NCBI RefSeq assembly: GCF_021650975.2
Contig: NZ_CP091285.1
Location: 2,852,001-2,916,000, forward strand
Origin: Flavobacterium jumunjinense
Lineage (GTDB): Bacteria > Bacteroidota > Bacteroidia > Flavobacteriales > Flavobacteriaceae
Length of the DNA stretch: 64,000 nt
Reading direction: 5' to 3'
Below the pieces are notes generated by a model. It saw only the letters and a program-made list of their open reading frames with translations. It was not told where the DNA came from and made no database searches. Positions 8,802 through 17,825 of this stretch are shown piece by piece (positions within the stretch are counted from its first letter, which is position 1; each line of letters starts with the position of its first letter). Made by a program: the position numbers and the translations under genes.

Positions 8802-9335
8802 ATGGATGAAAAAATAATAAAAGCCTGTAAGAAACAAAACCGTGATGGGCAACGGCAGCTATATGAATATATGGCTCCTAAGCTTTATAGTTTATGCAAG
8901 CGCTACCTGAAAAAAGAGGAAGAAATAGAAGAAGTTTTAGCAGATGGATTTTTTATCATCTTCACAAAGCTGAATCAGTTAAAGGAGAATTATGCTTTTG
9001 AGGCTTGGGCTCGAAAAATTGTGGTAAACCAATGCTTACTACAGTTAAAGAAAAACATAAACTTCAATTTGTATTTAGAAGATGTAAGTTATAAATCACA
9101 ACCTTTAGCTGATGATGTTACCGATTTGGAAGAAGCTGATTTACTGAATCTACTTAATTACATTCCAGAAGGTTGTAGTACCATTTTCAATTTGTTTGTT
9201 ATTGAAGGGTTTTCGCATAAAGAAATTGCGGCTCAATTAGGTATTTCCGAAGGCACTTCAAAATCACAATTAAATGCTTCAAAAACAAAGTTAAAAGAGC
9301 TAGTGAATACATATTACTATCAAAAAGCGAGATAA
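8802..9335 (+). CDS. ECF-type RNA polymerase sigma factor
   Basis: A 177-aa sigma-70 family factor with region 2 (about 10-75: LYEYMAPKLYSLCKRYLKK, EEVLADGFFIIFTKL, FEAWARKIVVNQCL) and region 4 (about 115-170: IPEGCSTIFNLFVIEGFSHKEIAAQLGISEGTSKSQL). ATG at 8802 is chosen over an in-frame GTG immediately before it, which would add only one residue. The next gene follows after 4 bp and encodes a membrane protein in the anti-sigma position, so the pair is likely a cell-surface or envelope response switch. Confidence 0.92.
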   Translation: MDEKIIKACKKQNRDGQRQLYEYMAPKLYSLCKRYLKKEEEIEEVLADGFFIIFTKLNQLKENYAFEAWARKIVVNQCLLQLKKNINFNLYLEDVSYKSQPLADDVTDLEEADLLNLLNYIPEGCSTIFNLFVIEGFSHKEIAAQLGISEGTSKSQLNASKTKLKELVNTYYYQKAR

Positions 9336-9339
9336 GGCA

Positions 9340-10272
9340 ATGGAAATCGAAAATAAATTACAAAAAAAAATACAACAAGCTGCTAAAAATGCAGAATCGA
9401 ATGCTTTTCCAGGTATGGAAAAAGTATGGTCGAGAGTTGAAGATAAGTTAGATACCAATGTTTTAAAGCAAGAGAAAAACAGTTGGAAAAAAATTAGTGT
9501 TGCTGCTTCCGTAATTATTATGGCAACTATTATATATCATTTTTACACGAATACTACTCCTGTTCAAACAGAAGAAAACAGCATTGTAGTTTCTGATACT
9601 ATTAAAAAGAAAATGATACTTGTAGCACCTTTAGTAGAACTAAAGAAAGACACAACTCTTTCGCTTAAAAAAAACGAGAACGTATTACTGAATAATCAAC
9701 CTGAGATTGTTTTCGAAGCGAGCTCAATGGCTCTTAATGATGAAATGCAATTAGAAGAACTTGATGAGATGATATTGCCAAGAGAGGAAAGTGCATTAGG
9801 ATTTTTGTCAAAAGCAGATTCTGTTTTAATTAAACCTGTAACTATTGCTCCTATGAACAATTCAATTCAATCGATTATAACATTAAAAACTGAAATACCT
9901 CGAAACAGTTTCTTGCCTAATAAAAGTGATGCAATGCAAAATCAAAAGAGCAATGTGAAACCAAATCCTTTAGTGGTTATTGATGGAGAAGTAGAAAGTA
10001 TGAGTAAAATAGAAACCATGATAGATAATGAAGAAATAGACACTATGATTGTTTTGAAAAAACCATTGTATATTATAAATGGAGTAGAATATTCTGAAGA
10101 GTCTTTGTTTGGAAAAAATCCAACAAGTCCTTATTATCCTTTAGATAAACAAAAAATTACTGCAACAACGATTTATCAAAAAGAAGAAGCACAACAACGA
10201 TATGGTGAAAAAGGAAAAGATGGCGTAGTTATTATTAGTACGAAAAATGGAAAACCACTAAAAAAGAAATAA
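9340..10272 (+). CDS. Membrane protein in anti-sigma position with TonB-plug-like tail
   Basis: A 310-aa protein with a cytoplasmic N-terminus (1-48, containing MEKVWSRVEDKL), one transmembrane helix (about 50-67), a low-complexity periplasmic spacer (70-230), and a C-terminal region (about 240-303) reading YIINGVEY ... ITATTIYQKEEAQQRYGEKGKDGVVIISTKNG. That last part copies the end of a SusC/TonB-dependent receptor plug (IYG.RG.NGVV.ITTK) without any barrel. The gene lies 4 bp after an ECF sigma gene, so it likely holds the sigma factor at the membrane. The plug-like tail may be what senses a partner in the envelope. A ZAS-type anti-sigma motif is not visible. Confidence 0.7.
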   Translation: MEIENKLQKKIQQAAKNAESNAFPGMEKVWSRVEDKLDTNVLKQEKNSWKKISVAASVIIMATIIYHFYTNTTPVQTEENSIVVSDTIKKKMILVAPLVELKKDTTLSLKKNENVLLNNQPEIVFEASSMALNDEMQLEELDEMILPREESALGFLSKADSVLIKPVTIAPMNNSIQSIITLKTEIPRNSFLPNKSDAMQNQKSNVKPNPLVVIDGEVESMSKIETMIDNEEIDTMIVLKKPLYIINGVEYSEESLFGKNPTSPYYPLDKQKITATTIYQKEEAQQRYGEKGKDGVVIISTKNGKPLKKK

Positions 10273-10280
10273 TTTAAAAA

Positions 10281-10346
10281 ATATGAAATCGCCACTAACA
10301 ACAAGTTTGTTGCAAACATACACCAATAAAGATGGCGATACCATAT
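10281..10346 (+). promoter_or_regulatory. Hairpin between plug-tagged genes
   Basis: Arms 10281-10294 and 10333-10346 pair at 12 of 14 positions (ATATG..ATCGCCA with TGGCGAT..CATAT), and the loop contains a smaller ACAACAAGTTTGTTG inverted repeat. There is no T-run, so it is not a classical terminator. It sits in the 104-bp gap between the two plug-containing genes and could tune relative expression. Confidence 0.45.
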
Positions 10347-10376
10347 GACCTATAAAAAACAAATAAATATCTACAT

Positions 10377-11564
10377 ATGAAAAGTAAATTAATCCTATTA
10401 TTTGTTGTTTTTTCAATCTCTGTTGTGTTTGCTCAAGATTCAATACCTAAGCAAAAAGGATGGAGAATAAATAGAAAACCAACAGTAAATGTTGCTAATG
10501 AAATTTTATACGTTGTCAATTCTAATTATGTATCAGAAGATATTTTAAAGAACATAAACCCTAATAATATTGAAAGAGTAGATGTGTTAAAAAGTCAAGC
10601 TGCAACAGCAATTTATGGTGAAAAAGCTCAAAATGGAGCTCTAGTTATCACAACTAAAAACATTTCTAAAAAAGAATTAGAAAAAATGTATAAACTATAT
10701 GCCTATGAATATAGTGAAAACAAAGGAAAAGAATTTCTTCTGACAGGATTGATATTAGATTGTGAAGAGAATCCTCTTTTTGGAGCTACCATTAAAAACT
10801 TGAATACTAAAGAGCAGTTTTTTACCGATTTTGAAGGTGTATTTAAAATTAAAGTTAGAAAAAATGATGTTTTGCAATTTGAAAAACCTAATTATGTATC
10901 ACAAAAAATAATAATCGAAAAACAAAAAGCGATTACTATTTCTTTAAAAGCTATTCTTCTTTCAAATGACAAACCAATTCTTCTTAAAAAACCAGTAATT
11001 TACCTCTATCCAACACAAGAAACAGAGATTACACTGCAATTCGAATTTAAAGGGGAACTACTAACTACTTTTCCTAAATATGAAGGGAATTGGAAAGTAA
11101 TTGCTGCTCCAAACGGACAACTTTTTGACACCAAAACCAAACGTAATTATAGTTCTTTGTTTTGGGATGGAGCAATTGATTTGCCAAACGAACATTATCA
11201 ATATACAGATGGTTTTGTTGTTGAAAAAGAAAACTTAACCGATTTTTTTATTGAAAAATTGGAACATATTGGATTAAATAATCAAGAGACTAATGAATTT
11301 ATACAGTTTTGGCTGCCTATTTTAGAACGAAATGAGTTCAACTTCATTCATTTTTTAAAAAATGATGCTTGTAATGAAATTTCTGTGAATAAGGTAAAAC
11401 CAAAACCAGAAACAGTAATTAGAGTATATATGGAATTTTACGGTTTAGATCACTTTGAAACCATTAAAGAACAACAATTACCAAAAACAAATCGTAAAGG
11501 TTTTACGCTAGTAGAATGGGGTGGAGCAGATGTAACTAATAAAATACAAAAAGATGAATTATAA
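10377..11564 (+). CDS. Secreted three-module protein: plug-like, CarboxypepD_reg-like and a C-terminal LYP domain
   Basis: A 395-aa protein with a signal peptide ending at VFAQ (about 20). Residues 30-100 form a plug-like module (LKNINPNNIERVDVLKSQAATAIYGEKAQNGALVITTK). Residues 120-195 resemble a CarboxypepD_reg beta-sandwich (LTGLILDCEENPLFGATIKNLNTKEQFFTDFEGVFKI). Residues 205-390 begin with KPVIYLYPTQETEITLQ and continue with a conserved-looking domain (YEGNWKVIAAPNGQL, SSLFWDGA) that I associate with uncharacterised bacterial proteins. The first two modules are the N-terminal parts of SusC-type receptors, here joined to an unrelated domain. It probably belongs to the sigma/anti-sigma group upstream. 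Its 3' end overlaps the next gene by 11 bp. Confidence 0.7.
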   Translation: MKSKLILLFVVFSISVVFAQDSIPKQKGWRINRKPTVNVANEILYVVNSNYVSEDILKNINPNNIERVDVLKSQAATAIYGEKAQNGALVITTKNISKKELEKMYKLYAYEYSENKGKEFLLTGLILDCEENPLFGATIKNLNTKEQFFTDFEGVFKIKVRKNDVLQFEKPNYVSQKIIIEKQKAITISLKAILLSNDKPILLKKPVIYLYPTQETEITLQFEFKGELLTTFPKYEGNWKVIAAPNGQLFDTKTKRNYSSLFWDGAIDLPNEHYQYTDGFVVEKENLTDFFIEKLEHIGLNNQETNEFIQFWLPILERNEFNFIHFLKNDACNEISVNKVKPKPETVIRVYMEFYGLDHFETIKEQQLPKTNRKGFTLVEWGGADVTNKIQKDEL

Positions 11565-11925
11565 AATTTTGACAGTATTGTTATTCTTTTGTATTCAAAC
11601 ACTAGCACAAGAAAAACAATCAAGCGCAACAACTACAAAAATTAAAGTAAAAGGTCAGGAAACTAAAATTGAAGTAAATTCAAAAACGCAAACTATTTAC
11701 ATCATTGGAGGAATTGCGTCAACCATTACCAAAGAAGATCTCGATTTTGCTAAAAAATACAACATTCAATATTATGATTTTGGTTGTTTACCTCCAGTGA
11801 ATTTTCAAGAATACGAAGCTAAAAATACAATAGTCTTTGAAATATTGAATAAAGAATATGGTATACAATGGCAAAAAGAAATGAAAAGTTCCGCTTTAGG
11901 TTTTGATAAATGGATGAAGAAATAG
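11554..11925 (+). CDS. Small secreted hypothetical protein
   Basis: A 123-aa protein with a signal peptide (cleavage near LAQ, residue 19). The mature part is basic and contains IYIIGGIASTITKEDLDFAKKYNIQYYDFGCLPP and a closing KEYGIQWQKEMKSSALGFDKW. No family is recognised with certainty. The start lies inside the end of the plug-tagged gene (11-bp overlap), so they are co-translated. Function unknown; an envelope or surface role follows from the signal peptide and context. Confidence 0.7.
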   Translation: MNYKILTVLLFFCIQTLAQEKQSSATTTKIKVKGQETKIEVNSKTQTIYIIGGIASTITKEDLDFAKKYNIQYYDFGCLPPVNFQEYEAKNTIVFEILNKEYGIQWQKEMKSSALGFDKWMKK

Positions 11926-11980
11926 TATTTAGTAAATGATTATGTCATAATTATTGTCGTTATTTTCTTAAAATAAAACT

Positions 11981-12703
11981 ATGAAAAAAGTAGTATTACT
12001 GTTGCTAATTTCGTTAATCTCTTGTAAAAAGAAAGAGAGAGTTACTTCAAATCAAATTTTATCTGAAACGAAGAAAGAAAAATCAGTAGCCGAAATTTTA
12101 TCAGAATTAAGTACAAAAGATACTATTAATCATTTAGATTTATCAAATAAGAAATTAAATACTTTACCAGATTTGTCAATTTATAAAATTGAAAGCATGA
12201 ATTTGTCTTTTAATAATTTAGATACAATTCCGTTAAGCAAATTGCCTTTAAGTTTGAAGAAGTTAAAGTGTACTAACAATAACTTAAAGAAGTTTATTTG
12301 CACGAATTATAAAATGAGTCCTATTAAAGTTCTGATTCCTTATCATAATTCAGACCTAAATTTAGAAGAGATTGACTTGTCCTTTAATCAACTAAATGCA
12401 GTTACAATAAAGACTATTGCAGATAAAGCGAATAGCAAAAACATAAAATTACGAAGAGTAATTTTATCTAATAATACTATTGAATATTTAGGATTAAATG
12501 ATAATTTAGAATATTTAGATGTTTCAAATAACCCAAATTTACCAAGCGAAGTTAATTTTACAATCAAAACTATTGACACATTGTTACAAAAAAACAATAC
12601 AAATAAATTGAAAACAAAAGTAATTCCTAAACCTGGTCCAATTATTTGTTCACTTGAAACCATATATTCAACATTCCCAATAGTAAAACATGAAGAAAAA
12701 TAA
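11981..12703 (+). CDS. Leucine-rich-repeat lipoprotein
   Basis: A 240-aa lipoprotein (signal then LISCKKK, lipid on about C15). Residues 50-200 contain leucine-rich repeats: INHLDLSNKKLNTLPDLSIY, IESMNLSFNNLDTIP, LKKLKCTNNNLKKF, LEEIDLSFNQLNAVT, LRRVILSNNTIEYLG, LEYLDVSNNPNLPS. LRR solenoids mediate protein-protein contacts; on a lipoprotein this points to an envelope binding function. It overlaps the next gene, a shorter LRR lipoprotein, by 14 bp. The two look like a tandem duplication that has diverged. Confidence 0.85.
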   Translation: MKKVVLLLLISLISCKKKERVTSNQILSETKKEKSVAEILSELSTKDTINHLDLSNKKLNTLPDLSIYKIESMNLSFNNLDTIPLSKLPLSLKKLKCTNNNLKKFICTNYKMSPIKVLIPYHNSDLNLEEIDLSFNQLNAVTIKTIADKANSKNIKLRRVILSNNTIEYLGLNDNLEYLDVSNNPNLPSEVNFTIKTIDTLLQKNNTNKLKTKVIPKPGPIICSLETIYSTFPIVKHEEK

Positions 12704-13154
12704 ATTTTTATTCCTATTAATCATAACTCTATCAAGTTGTAAGTCAATTCCTGATTTTGATTATAGTAAATTAACAAAAACAGACACAATTTACAAGCTA
12801 GATTTATCGAATAGATCTTTAAGAAAACAACCCAATTTATCTGAGTTTACAATTATAGATTTAAACTTATCGAACAATAAAATTTCAGATTTTAAGGAAT
12901 CTTTTTTACCTAAAGGAATTCAAAAATTAAATCTTTCCAATAATAAAATAAAGAAATTTAATTGTCGAAAAAGAATAATCCAAAATATTAACTTATCCAG
13001 CAATAAGCTTACGACAGTTCAGATGTCTTTATATGAAGAGATTAAAGCGGATACACTGAATGTAGCGAATAATAAAAATTTAGAAACTCAATATTGGGCT
13101 TTTCCAAAATTTTATAAAACTTTAATTAATTATACAGTTACTACAAAAAACTAA
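12690..13154 (+). CDS. Short leucine-rich-repeat lipoprotein, paralog of the preceding gene
   Basis: A 154-aa lipoprotein (signal then LSSCKSI, lipid on about C17). It has about four leucine-rich repeats (IYKLDLSNRSLRKQP, IIDLNLSNNKISDFK, IQKLNLSNNKIKKFN, IQNINLSSNKLTTVQ). The shared opening pattern (DTI.KLDLSN then LPDLS or PNLSEF) marks it as a shortened paralog of the upstream LRR lipoprotein, with which it overlaps by 14 bp. A terminator follows directly at the stop codon. Confidence 0.85.
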   Translation: MKKNKFLFLLIITLSSCKSIPDFDYSKLTKTDTIYKLDLSNRSLRKQPNLSEFTIIDLNLSNNKISDFKESFLPKGIQKLNLSNNKIKKFNCRKRIIQNINLSSNKLTTVQMSLYEEIKADTLNVANNKNLETQYWAFPKFYKTLINYTVTTKN

Positions 13155-13176
13155 AAGCTCCATTTGGAGCTTTTTA
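13154..13176 (+). terminator. Intrinsic terminator
   Basis: AAAGCTCC and GGAGCTTTTT form an 8-bp stem around the loop ATTT, immediately after the second LRR gene. The A-run upstream means it can also stop the convergent ABC-F transcript. Confidence 0.85.
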
Positions 13177-13206
13177 ATATCTATAAAAATTGAAAATCAA
13201 TGTTTA

Positions 13207-14841
13207 TTATTTCTCAATTTCTTTTAACGAATCCATTTTCTTAATTTCTAGGAAACCTTTCAAGTCTTCAAAATGTTCTTTCACTCTTTGATTACCAAAT
13301 TCGAATACTTTCGTAGCCAAACCATCTAAGAAATCTCTATCGTGTGACACCAAGATTAAAGTACCATCAAAGTCGCGCAGAGCATCTTTAATAATATCTT
13401 TTGTCTTCATGTCTAAGTGATTTGAAGGCTCATCTAAGATTAAAACATTAACAGGTTCTAGTAGTAATTTCATCATGGCCAAACGTGTTTTTTCTCCACC
13501 AGAAAGTACTTTTACTTTCTTGTGAATATCGTCTCCTTGAAACATGAAAGCGCCTAAAAGGTTTTTAATTTGGGTACGAATGTCTCCAACAGCAATTCTA
13601 TCAATAGTTTCAAAAATTGTAGCATCACCATCTAATAATGCAGCCTGATTTTGAGCGAAATAACCAATTTGAGCATTATGACCCACTTCTACACTTCCAG
13701 AATTGATATCTAATTCTTTCATGATTGCTTTAATCATAGTCGATTTTCCTTCACCATTTTTTCCTACGAAAGCGACTTTTTCACCTCTTTCAATAACGAT
13801 ATTAGCATCTTTAAAAATCACTTTCTCACCATAGCTTTTGTGTAAATCTTTCACTATAACAGGATACTGTCCTGAACGAGCAGATGGTGGGAATTTTAGT
13901 TTTAATGCTGAAGTATCTATTTCGTCAATTTCTATTGGAACAATTTTTTCCAACATTTTTACACGCGATTGTACCGATTCTGTCTTTGAAAAAGTTCCTC
14001 TAAAGCGATCAATAAAAGCTTGATTTTCAGCAATAAATTTTTGTTGTTCGTCGTAAGCCTTTTGTTGATGTATTCTTCTGTCTTTTCGCAATTCTAAATA
14101 ATGAGAATATTTCGCTTTGTAGTCATAAATTCTTCCCATTGTAACCTCAATGGTACGATTCGTAATATTATCAACAAATGCTCTATCGTGAGAAATTACC
14201 ATTACAGCTTTTGCTTGATTTACTAAGAAATCTTCTAACCATTGAATACTATCCATATCCAAGTGATTTGTAGGTTCATCTAATAAAATCAAATCAGGTT
14301 TTTTCAATAAGATTTTTGCTAATTCAATTCGCATTCTCCATCCACCAGAAAATTCAGTAGTAGGGCGATTGAAATCTTTTCTTTCAAAACCTAAACCTTT
14401 TAATACTTTTTCCACTTCAGCTTCATAATTCACTTCTTCAATAGCATAGAATTTCTCAGAAAGTTCCGAAACTTTTTCAATAAGTTTCATATATGCGTCA
14501 CTTTCATAATCGGTACGAATTGTCAACTGTTCGTTGATTTCATCAATCTCTGCTTTCATTTTAAAAACTTCAGCAAAAGCTTTCGAAGTTTCTTCAACAA
14601 CAGTACAGTCGTCATTTGCTAATAGATGTTGAGGTAAATAGGCAATTACGGCTTCCTTTGGAGCAGAAATCACACCTCTTGTAGGCTTGTTTTCACCAGC
14701 GACAATTTTTAATAAAGTAGATTTCCCTGCTCCATTTTTACCCATAAGAGCAATTTTATCGGTTTCATTAATAGCAAAAGTAACATCACTAAAAAGAGTT
14801 GTTCCGCCAAATTCTACTGCAATATCGTTTACTGTAATCAT
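13207..14841 (-). CDS. ABC-F family ATPase (ribosome-associated type)
   Basis: A soluble protein of 544 aa with two ABC domains and no membrane segments. Domain 1 has GKNGAGKST, FSGGWRMR and LILLDEPTNHLD. Domain 2 has GKNGEGKST, LSGGEKTR and VLILDEPSNHLD. The linker between them is the charged region typical of ABC-F translation factors. The start is set at 14841 (MITVNDIAV), the conserved ABC-F opening; a longer in-frame start at 14886 would add 15 residues from the hairpin leader. A perfect -7 box (TATATTTG) is at 14907-14914 on the minus strand. Closest by feel to YbiT/Uup-like housekeeping members; resistance function is not indicated. Confidence 0.92.
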   Translation of the reverse strand: MITVNDIAVEFGGTTLFSDVTFAINETDKIALMGKNGAGKSTLLKIVAGENKPTRGVISAPKEAVIAYLPQHLLANDDCTVVEETSKAFAEVFKMKAEIDEINEQLTIRTDYESDAYMKLIEKVSELSEKFYAIEEVNYEAEVEKVLKGLGFERKDFNRPTTEFSGGWRMRIELAKILLKKPDLILLDEPTNHLDMDSIQWLEDFLVNQAKAVMVISHDRAFVDNITNRTIEVTMGRIYDYKAKYSHYLELRKDRRIHQQKAYDEQQKFIAENQAFIDRFRGTFSKTESVQSRVKMLEKIVPIEIDEIDTSALKLKFPPSARSGQYPVIVKDLHKSYGEKVIFKDANIVIERGEKVAFVGKNGEGKSTMIKAIMKELDINSGSVEVGHNAQIGYFAQNQAALLDGDATIFETIDRIAVGDIRTQIKNLLGAFMFQGDDIHKKVKVLSGGEKTRLAMMKLLLEPVNVLILDEPSNHLDMKTKDIIKDALRDFDGTLILVSHDRDFLDGLATKVFEFGNQRVKEHFEDLKGFLEIKKMDSLKEIEK

Positions 14842-14860
14842 TATAAAAAAGTTAGAAGTT

Positions 14861-14891
14861 AGAAGTTGTAAGTCGTATGACTTCAACTTCT
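14861..14891 (-). promoter_or_regulatory. Leader hairpin of the ABC-F gene
   Basis: AGAAGTTG(T)AAGTC and GACTTCAACTTCT pair over 13 bp with one bulge. The hairpin lies between the predicted transcription start (about 14900, from the -7 box at 14907-14914) and the ATG at 14841, preceded by two more AGAAGTT units. It is in position to influence translation or early termination. Confidence 0.45.
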
Positions 14892-14997
14892 AAAATTTTG
14901 AAGGTGCAAATATAAATGAAATATGCTGTTTGAAATACCTTAATTGTTATTTATTCATCAAGTAAATTATTATTTTCGTGTAAATGTTATTGGCTAA

Positions 14998-17037
14998 ATG
15001 AATAACAACTATAATTTTACAAACAAAATTTTGAAATTAATCAAACTACTTATAATTGTATTATTCCATATATCGATTTCTTACAGTCAAGAAAAAGATT
15101 GTTTTACTATTACATCTAAGCAAGCTAAAATAAATTGTATCATAAATTTATTAAGTAATGATGACATTGAGCTTGAAAACATTTCAGCTAAAATTAAACT
15201 CATAAATTCATTTGCATTTCAGTTACTTTCAAATAGTAATTCTTTAAATAAAAATGAAGAAAAGTTAATAATCCTAATTACAGAAACAAATTTCAATTTA
15301 GGAAATTATGATAATGCAATTCAATTGTCTAAAAGAGTATTGCATAAAAAGGTTGATAAAAAAGCCTACTTCAACGGCATTTTAGGACAAGTTTATCTTA
15401 ATAAAAGAGCATTAGATTCTTCCGAATATTTTTTTAATCAAGCAATTGTAATTGCCAAACAAAATAACGAGCAAGATTATCTAGCATCTGTATATGACAA
15501 CTTAGGGTATCTTTATTTTGAGAAAGATGATAAAAAGACAATGTTTGATTACTTTTTTAAAGCTTTAAAAATTAAGGAGAAGTTGCATTCTGATGATTTA
15601 TGGTATAGTTACATTAGTATAAGTAATAATTTTAGAATAATTAAAGATTATGAAAAATCAGAATTATATTGTGAAAAAGCTATCAATAGTTTAAAAAATA
15701 CATCTAATAATCAGGGTTTGTTATATTCATATATTTACAAATCACATTTATTATTAGCTACAGAAAAGTATTCAAATGCCGAAATGTATTGCGAAAAATC
15801 TATTGAAATTGCAAAAAAAGAAACAGATTATAATTCACTAGCTAATAGTATTCTAATATTAGGGCTTATAAAACAAAAACAAGGAAAAATTGAAGAAGCT
15901 ATAGAAAAACATTTAGAATCGTTAACTTTTTTTTCAAAAATCAATAGACCTATTGGGCAAATGCAATGTTTTAATGCTTTAAGTCAAGATTATTTCTCTA
16001 AAGATTCAATTGTAAAAAATAAATTTGATTTAGACAAGAGTTTAGACTATGCTTTAAAAGCGAAGGAATTATCCAAAGTTTACGGAATACCAGACGATAT
16101 AAGATATAATTCAAAATTATTAAAAAAAATATACCTTGCTAAAAATGATTTTAAAAACGCTTATAATCTTCTTAGTATTGAAAAAACTATGAATGATAGC
16201 ATTTTAAAATCTAAAAATGATGGATTAGAAAAAGAATTAGAATTTTTGTATAGCAAAAAGAAAGAAGTTGATGATTTAAAAAATAAGCAAAAAATAGAGC
16301 AACAAAAAGCTTCAAAGAAATTGTTATATTATATTATATCAATGCTTATTCTTATAGCAATTATTATGTATTTCAGTTTTATAAACATGAAAAACAAGAA
16401 AGAAGTAATAATAGCCGAACAAAAAGCAACGGTAGAAAACAAACAAAAAGTAATTATAGAAACCGAATTAAATTATTTAAAAGCACAAATAAATCCACAT
16501 TTTCTATTTAATGTTTTAAATGCAATTTATTTTAAAATAGACAAGAAAAATTCAAATGCAAGAGAAGCTTTACTTGGGTTTTCTGAAATTTTAAGATATC
16601 AGTTATATGAGTGTAATTTACCTAAAGTTCCAATAGAGAAAGAAATAAAATATATAAAAGACTATATTCATTTGCAATTACTTAGGAAAAATGATAATGA
16701 TAAATGCAGATTGACTGTAGAAGATACTGTTAAATCGTTTCAAATAGCTCCACTAATTCTGATTACTTTTTTAGAAAATGCTTTTAAGTATTTAAGAAGT
16801 GATAAAGAAAAAATAAATGAAATTGAAATTAAGTTAAATTATATAAATGATTGTTTTGTTTTTGAAATTTCAAACCCTAAAAATAATTCGAATGTTTTAA
16901 AAATATTAGATAATAAAGGAATTGGAATTGCAAATGTGAGAAGACGATTAGATCTTATATATGAAGAAAATTATTCATTAGTTATTGAAGACGAAAATGA
17001 ACTATTTAAAGTTGTATTAAAAATTGAATTAAAATGA
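14998..17037 (+). CDS. TPR-containing LytS-type sensor histidine kinase
   Basis: A 679-aa kinase with a signal peptide (cleavage near YSQ, about 31), a periplasmic tetratricopeptide domain (about 75-400, for example NAIQLSKRVLHKKVDKKAYFN, IGQMQCFNALSQDYFSKDS), one transmembrane helix (about 443-465), a short coiled coil, and a His_kinase domain with H501 in AQINPHFLFNVLNAIYF and a HATPase (ending GIGIANVRRRLDLIYE). The stop overlaps the ATG of the LytTR regulator by 4 bp (ATGA). This is a standard Bacteroidota two-component design in which TPRs sense an envelope signal. Confidence 0.93.
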   Translation: MNNNYNFTNKILKLIKLLIIVLFHISISYSQEKDCFTITSKQAKINCIINLLSNDDIELENISAKIKLINSFAFQLLSNSNSLNKNEEKLIILITETNFNLGNYDNAIQLSKRVLHKKVDKKAYFNGILGQVYLNKRALDSSEYFFNQAIVIAKQNNEQDYLASVYDNLGYLYFEKDDKKTMFDYFFKALKIKEKLHSDDLWYSYISISNNFRIIKDYEKSELYCEKAINSLKNTSNNQGLLYSYIYKSHLLLATEKYSNAEMYCEKSIEIAKKETDYNSLANSILILGLIKQKQGKIEEAIEKHLESLTFFSKINRPIGQMQCFNALSQDYFSKDSIVKNKFDLDKSLDYALKAKELSKVYGIPDDIRYNSKLLKKIYLAKNDFKNAYNLLSIEKTMNDSILKSKNDGLEKELEFLYSKKKEVDDLKNKQKIEQQKASKKLLYYIISMLILIAIIMYFSFINMKNKKEVIIAEQKATVENKQKVIIETELNYLKAQINPHFLFNVLNAIYFKIDKKNSNAREALLGFSEILRYQLYECNLPKVPIEKEIKYIKDYIHLQLLRKNDNDKCRLTVEDTVKSFQIAPLILITFLENAFKYLRSDKEKINEIEIKLNYINDCFVFEISNPKNNSNVLKILDNKGIGIANVRRRLDLIYEENYSLVIEDENELFKVVLKIELK

Positions 17038-17747
17038 TGGCAAAAAAAATAAAATGTCTTGTTGTAGACGACGAACAGTTTGCAAGAAAAGGAATAAAAG
17101 AATATATTGATGATATTGATTTTCTTGAGTTTATTGGAGAAGCAGAAAATCCAGTTGAAGCACTATCTATATTAAAAGACGAGGAAATTGATTTACTATT
17201 GTTAGATATTAATATGCCTAAAATTTCTGGTATTGAATTCTTGAAGAACTTCACCAATTTGCCAGCAACAATTATAACTACAGCTTATCAAGAATACGCA
17301 ATAGAAAGCTATGAATTGAATGTTTTGGATTACCTTTTAAAGCCTATTTCTTTTGAAAGATTTCTCAAATCTGTAAGTAAGGCACAAGATTTTATACTAA
17401 CAAAAAATAACTTGACTAATAATGATTATTTCTTTGTAAAGAGTAACGGGATTTATGAGCAAGTTATTATTAAAGATATTATTGCAATAGAATCCTTGCA
17501 AAATTATGTAGTTATTCATACTAATAAGAACAAATTAGTTGCATACTTGACTTTAAAACTTGTAGAAGAAAAATTATCTAAAAAAGATTTTATAAAAATC
17601 CATAAATCTTATATTGTATCTAAAAATGCGATACAAAGTATTTCTACAGATACCATAACAATTGGAGATTTACATTTTCCAATTGGAAATACTTTTAAAA
17701 CTCCTGTTTTTGAAGAATTTCTACATTCTAAACTATTAAAGAGATAG
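17034..17747 (+). CDS. LytTR-family response regulator
   Basis: A 237-aa regulator: receiver domain with VDDE (11-14), phosphoacceptor D58 in LLLLDINMP, conserved K near 104 (DYLLKPI), then a LytTR DNA-binding domain (about 135-235: YFFVKSNGIYEQVIIKDIIAIESLQNYVVIHT, FIKIHKSYIVSKNAI). The start overlaps the kinase stop by 4 bp; a second in-frame ATG at 17037 is equally possible. The cognate target may be the T9SS cargo gene just downstream, but this is only suggested by position. Confidence 0.94.
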   Translation: MMAKKIKCLVVDDEQFARKGIKEYIDDIDFLEFIGEAENPVEALSILKDEEIDLLLLDINMPKISGIEFLKNFTNLPATIITTAYQEYAIESYELNVLDYLLKPISFERFLKSVSKAQDFILTKNNLTNNDYFFVKSNGIYEQVIIKDIIAIESLQNYVVIHTNKNKLVAYLTLKLVEEKLSKKDFIKIHKSYIVSKNAIQSISTDTITIGDLHFPIGNTFKTPVFEEFLHSKLLKR

Positions 17748-17825
17748 TTTCGTCAAGAAAATCATTAAGGTCGTAAATTTATCCGATTCAACTTTAGCTA
17801 GTTTTTTACTTTTGAATAAAAAAAA

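Noticed and set aside
13838..14023. Plus-strand frame antisense to the ABC-F gene
   Set aside because: Composition follows the opposite strand's codons; no promoter or conserved pattern.
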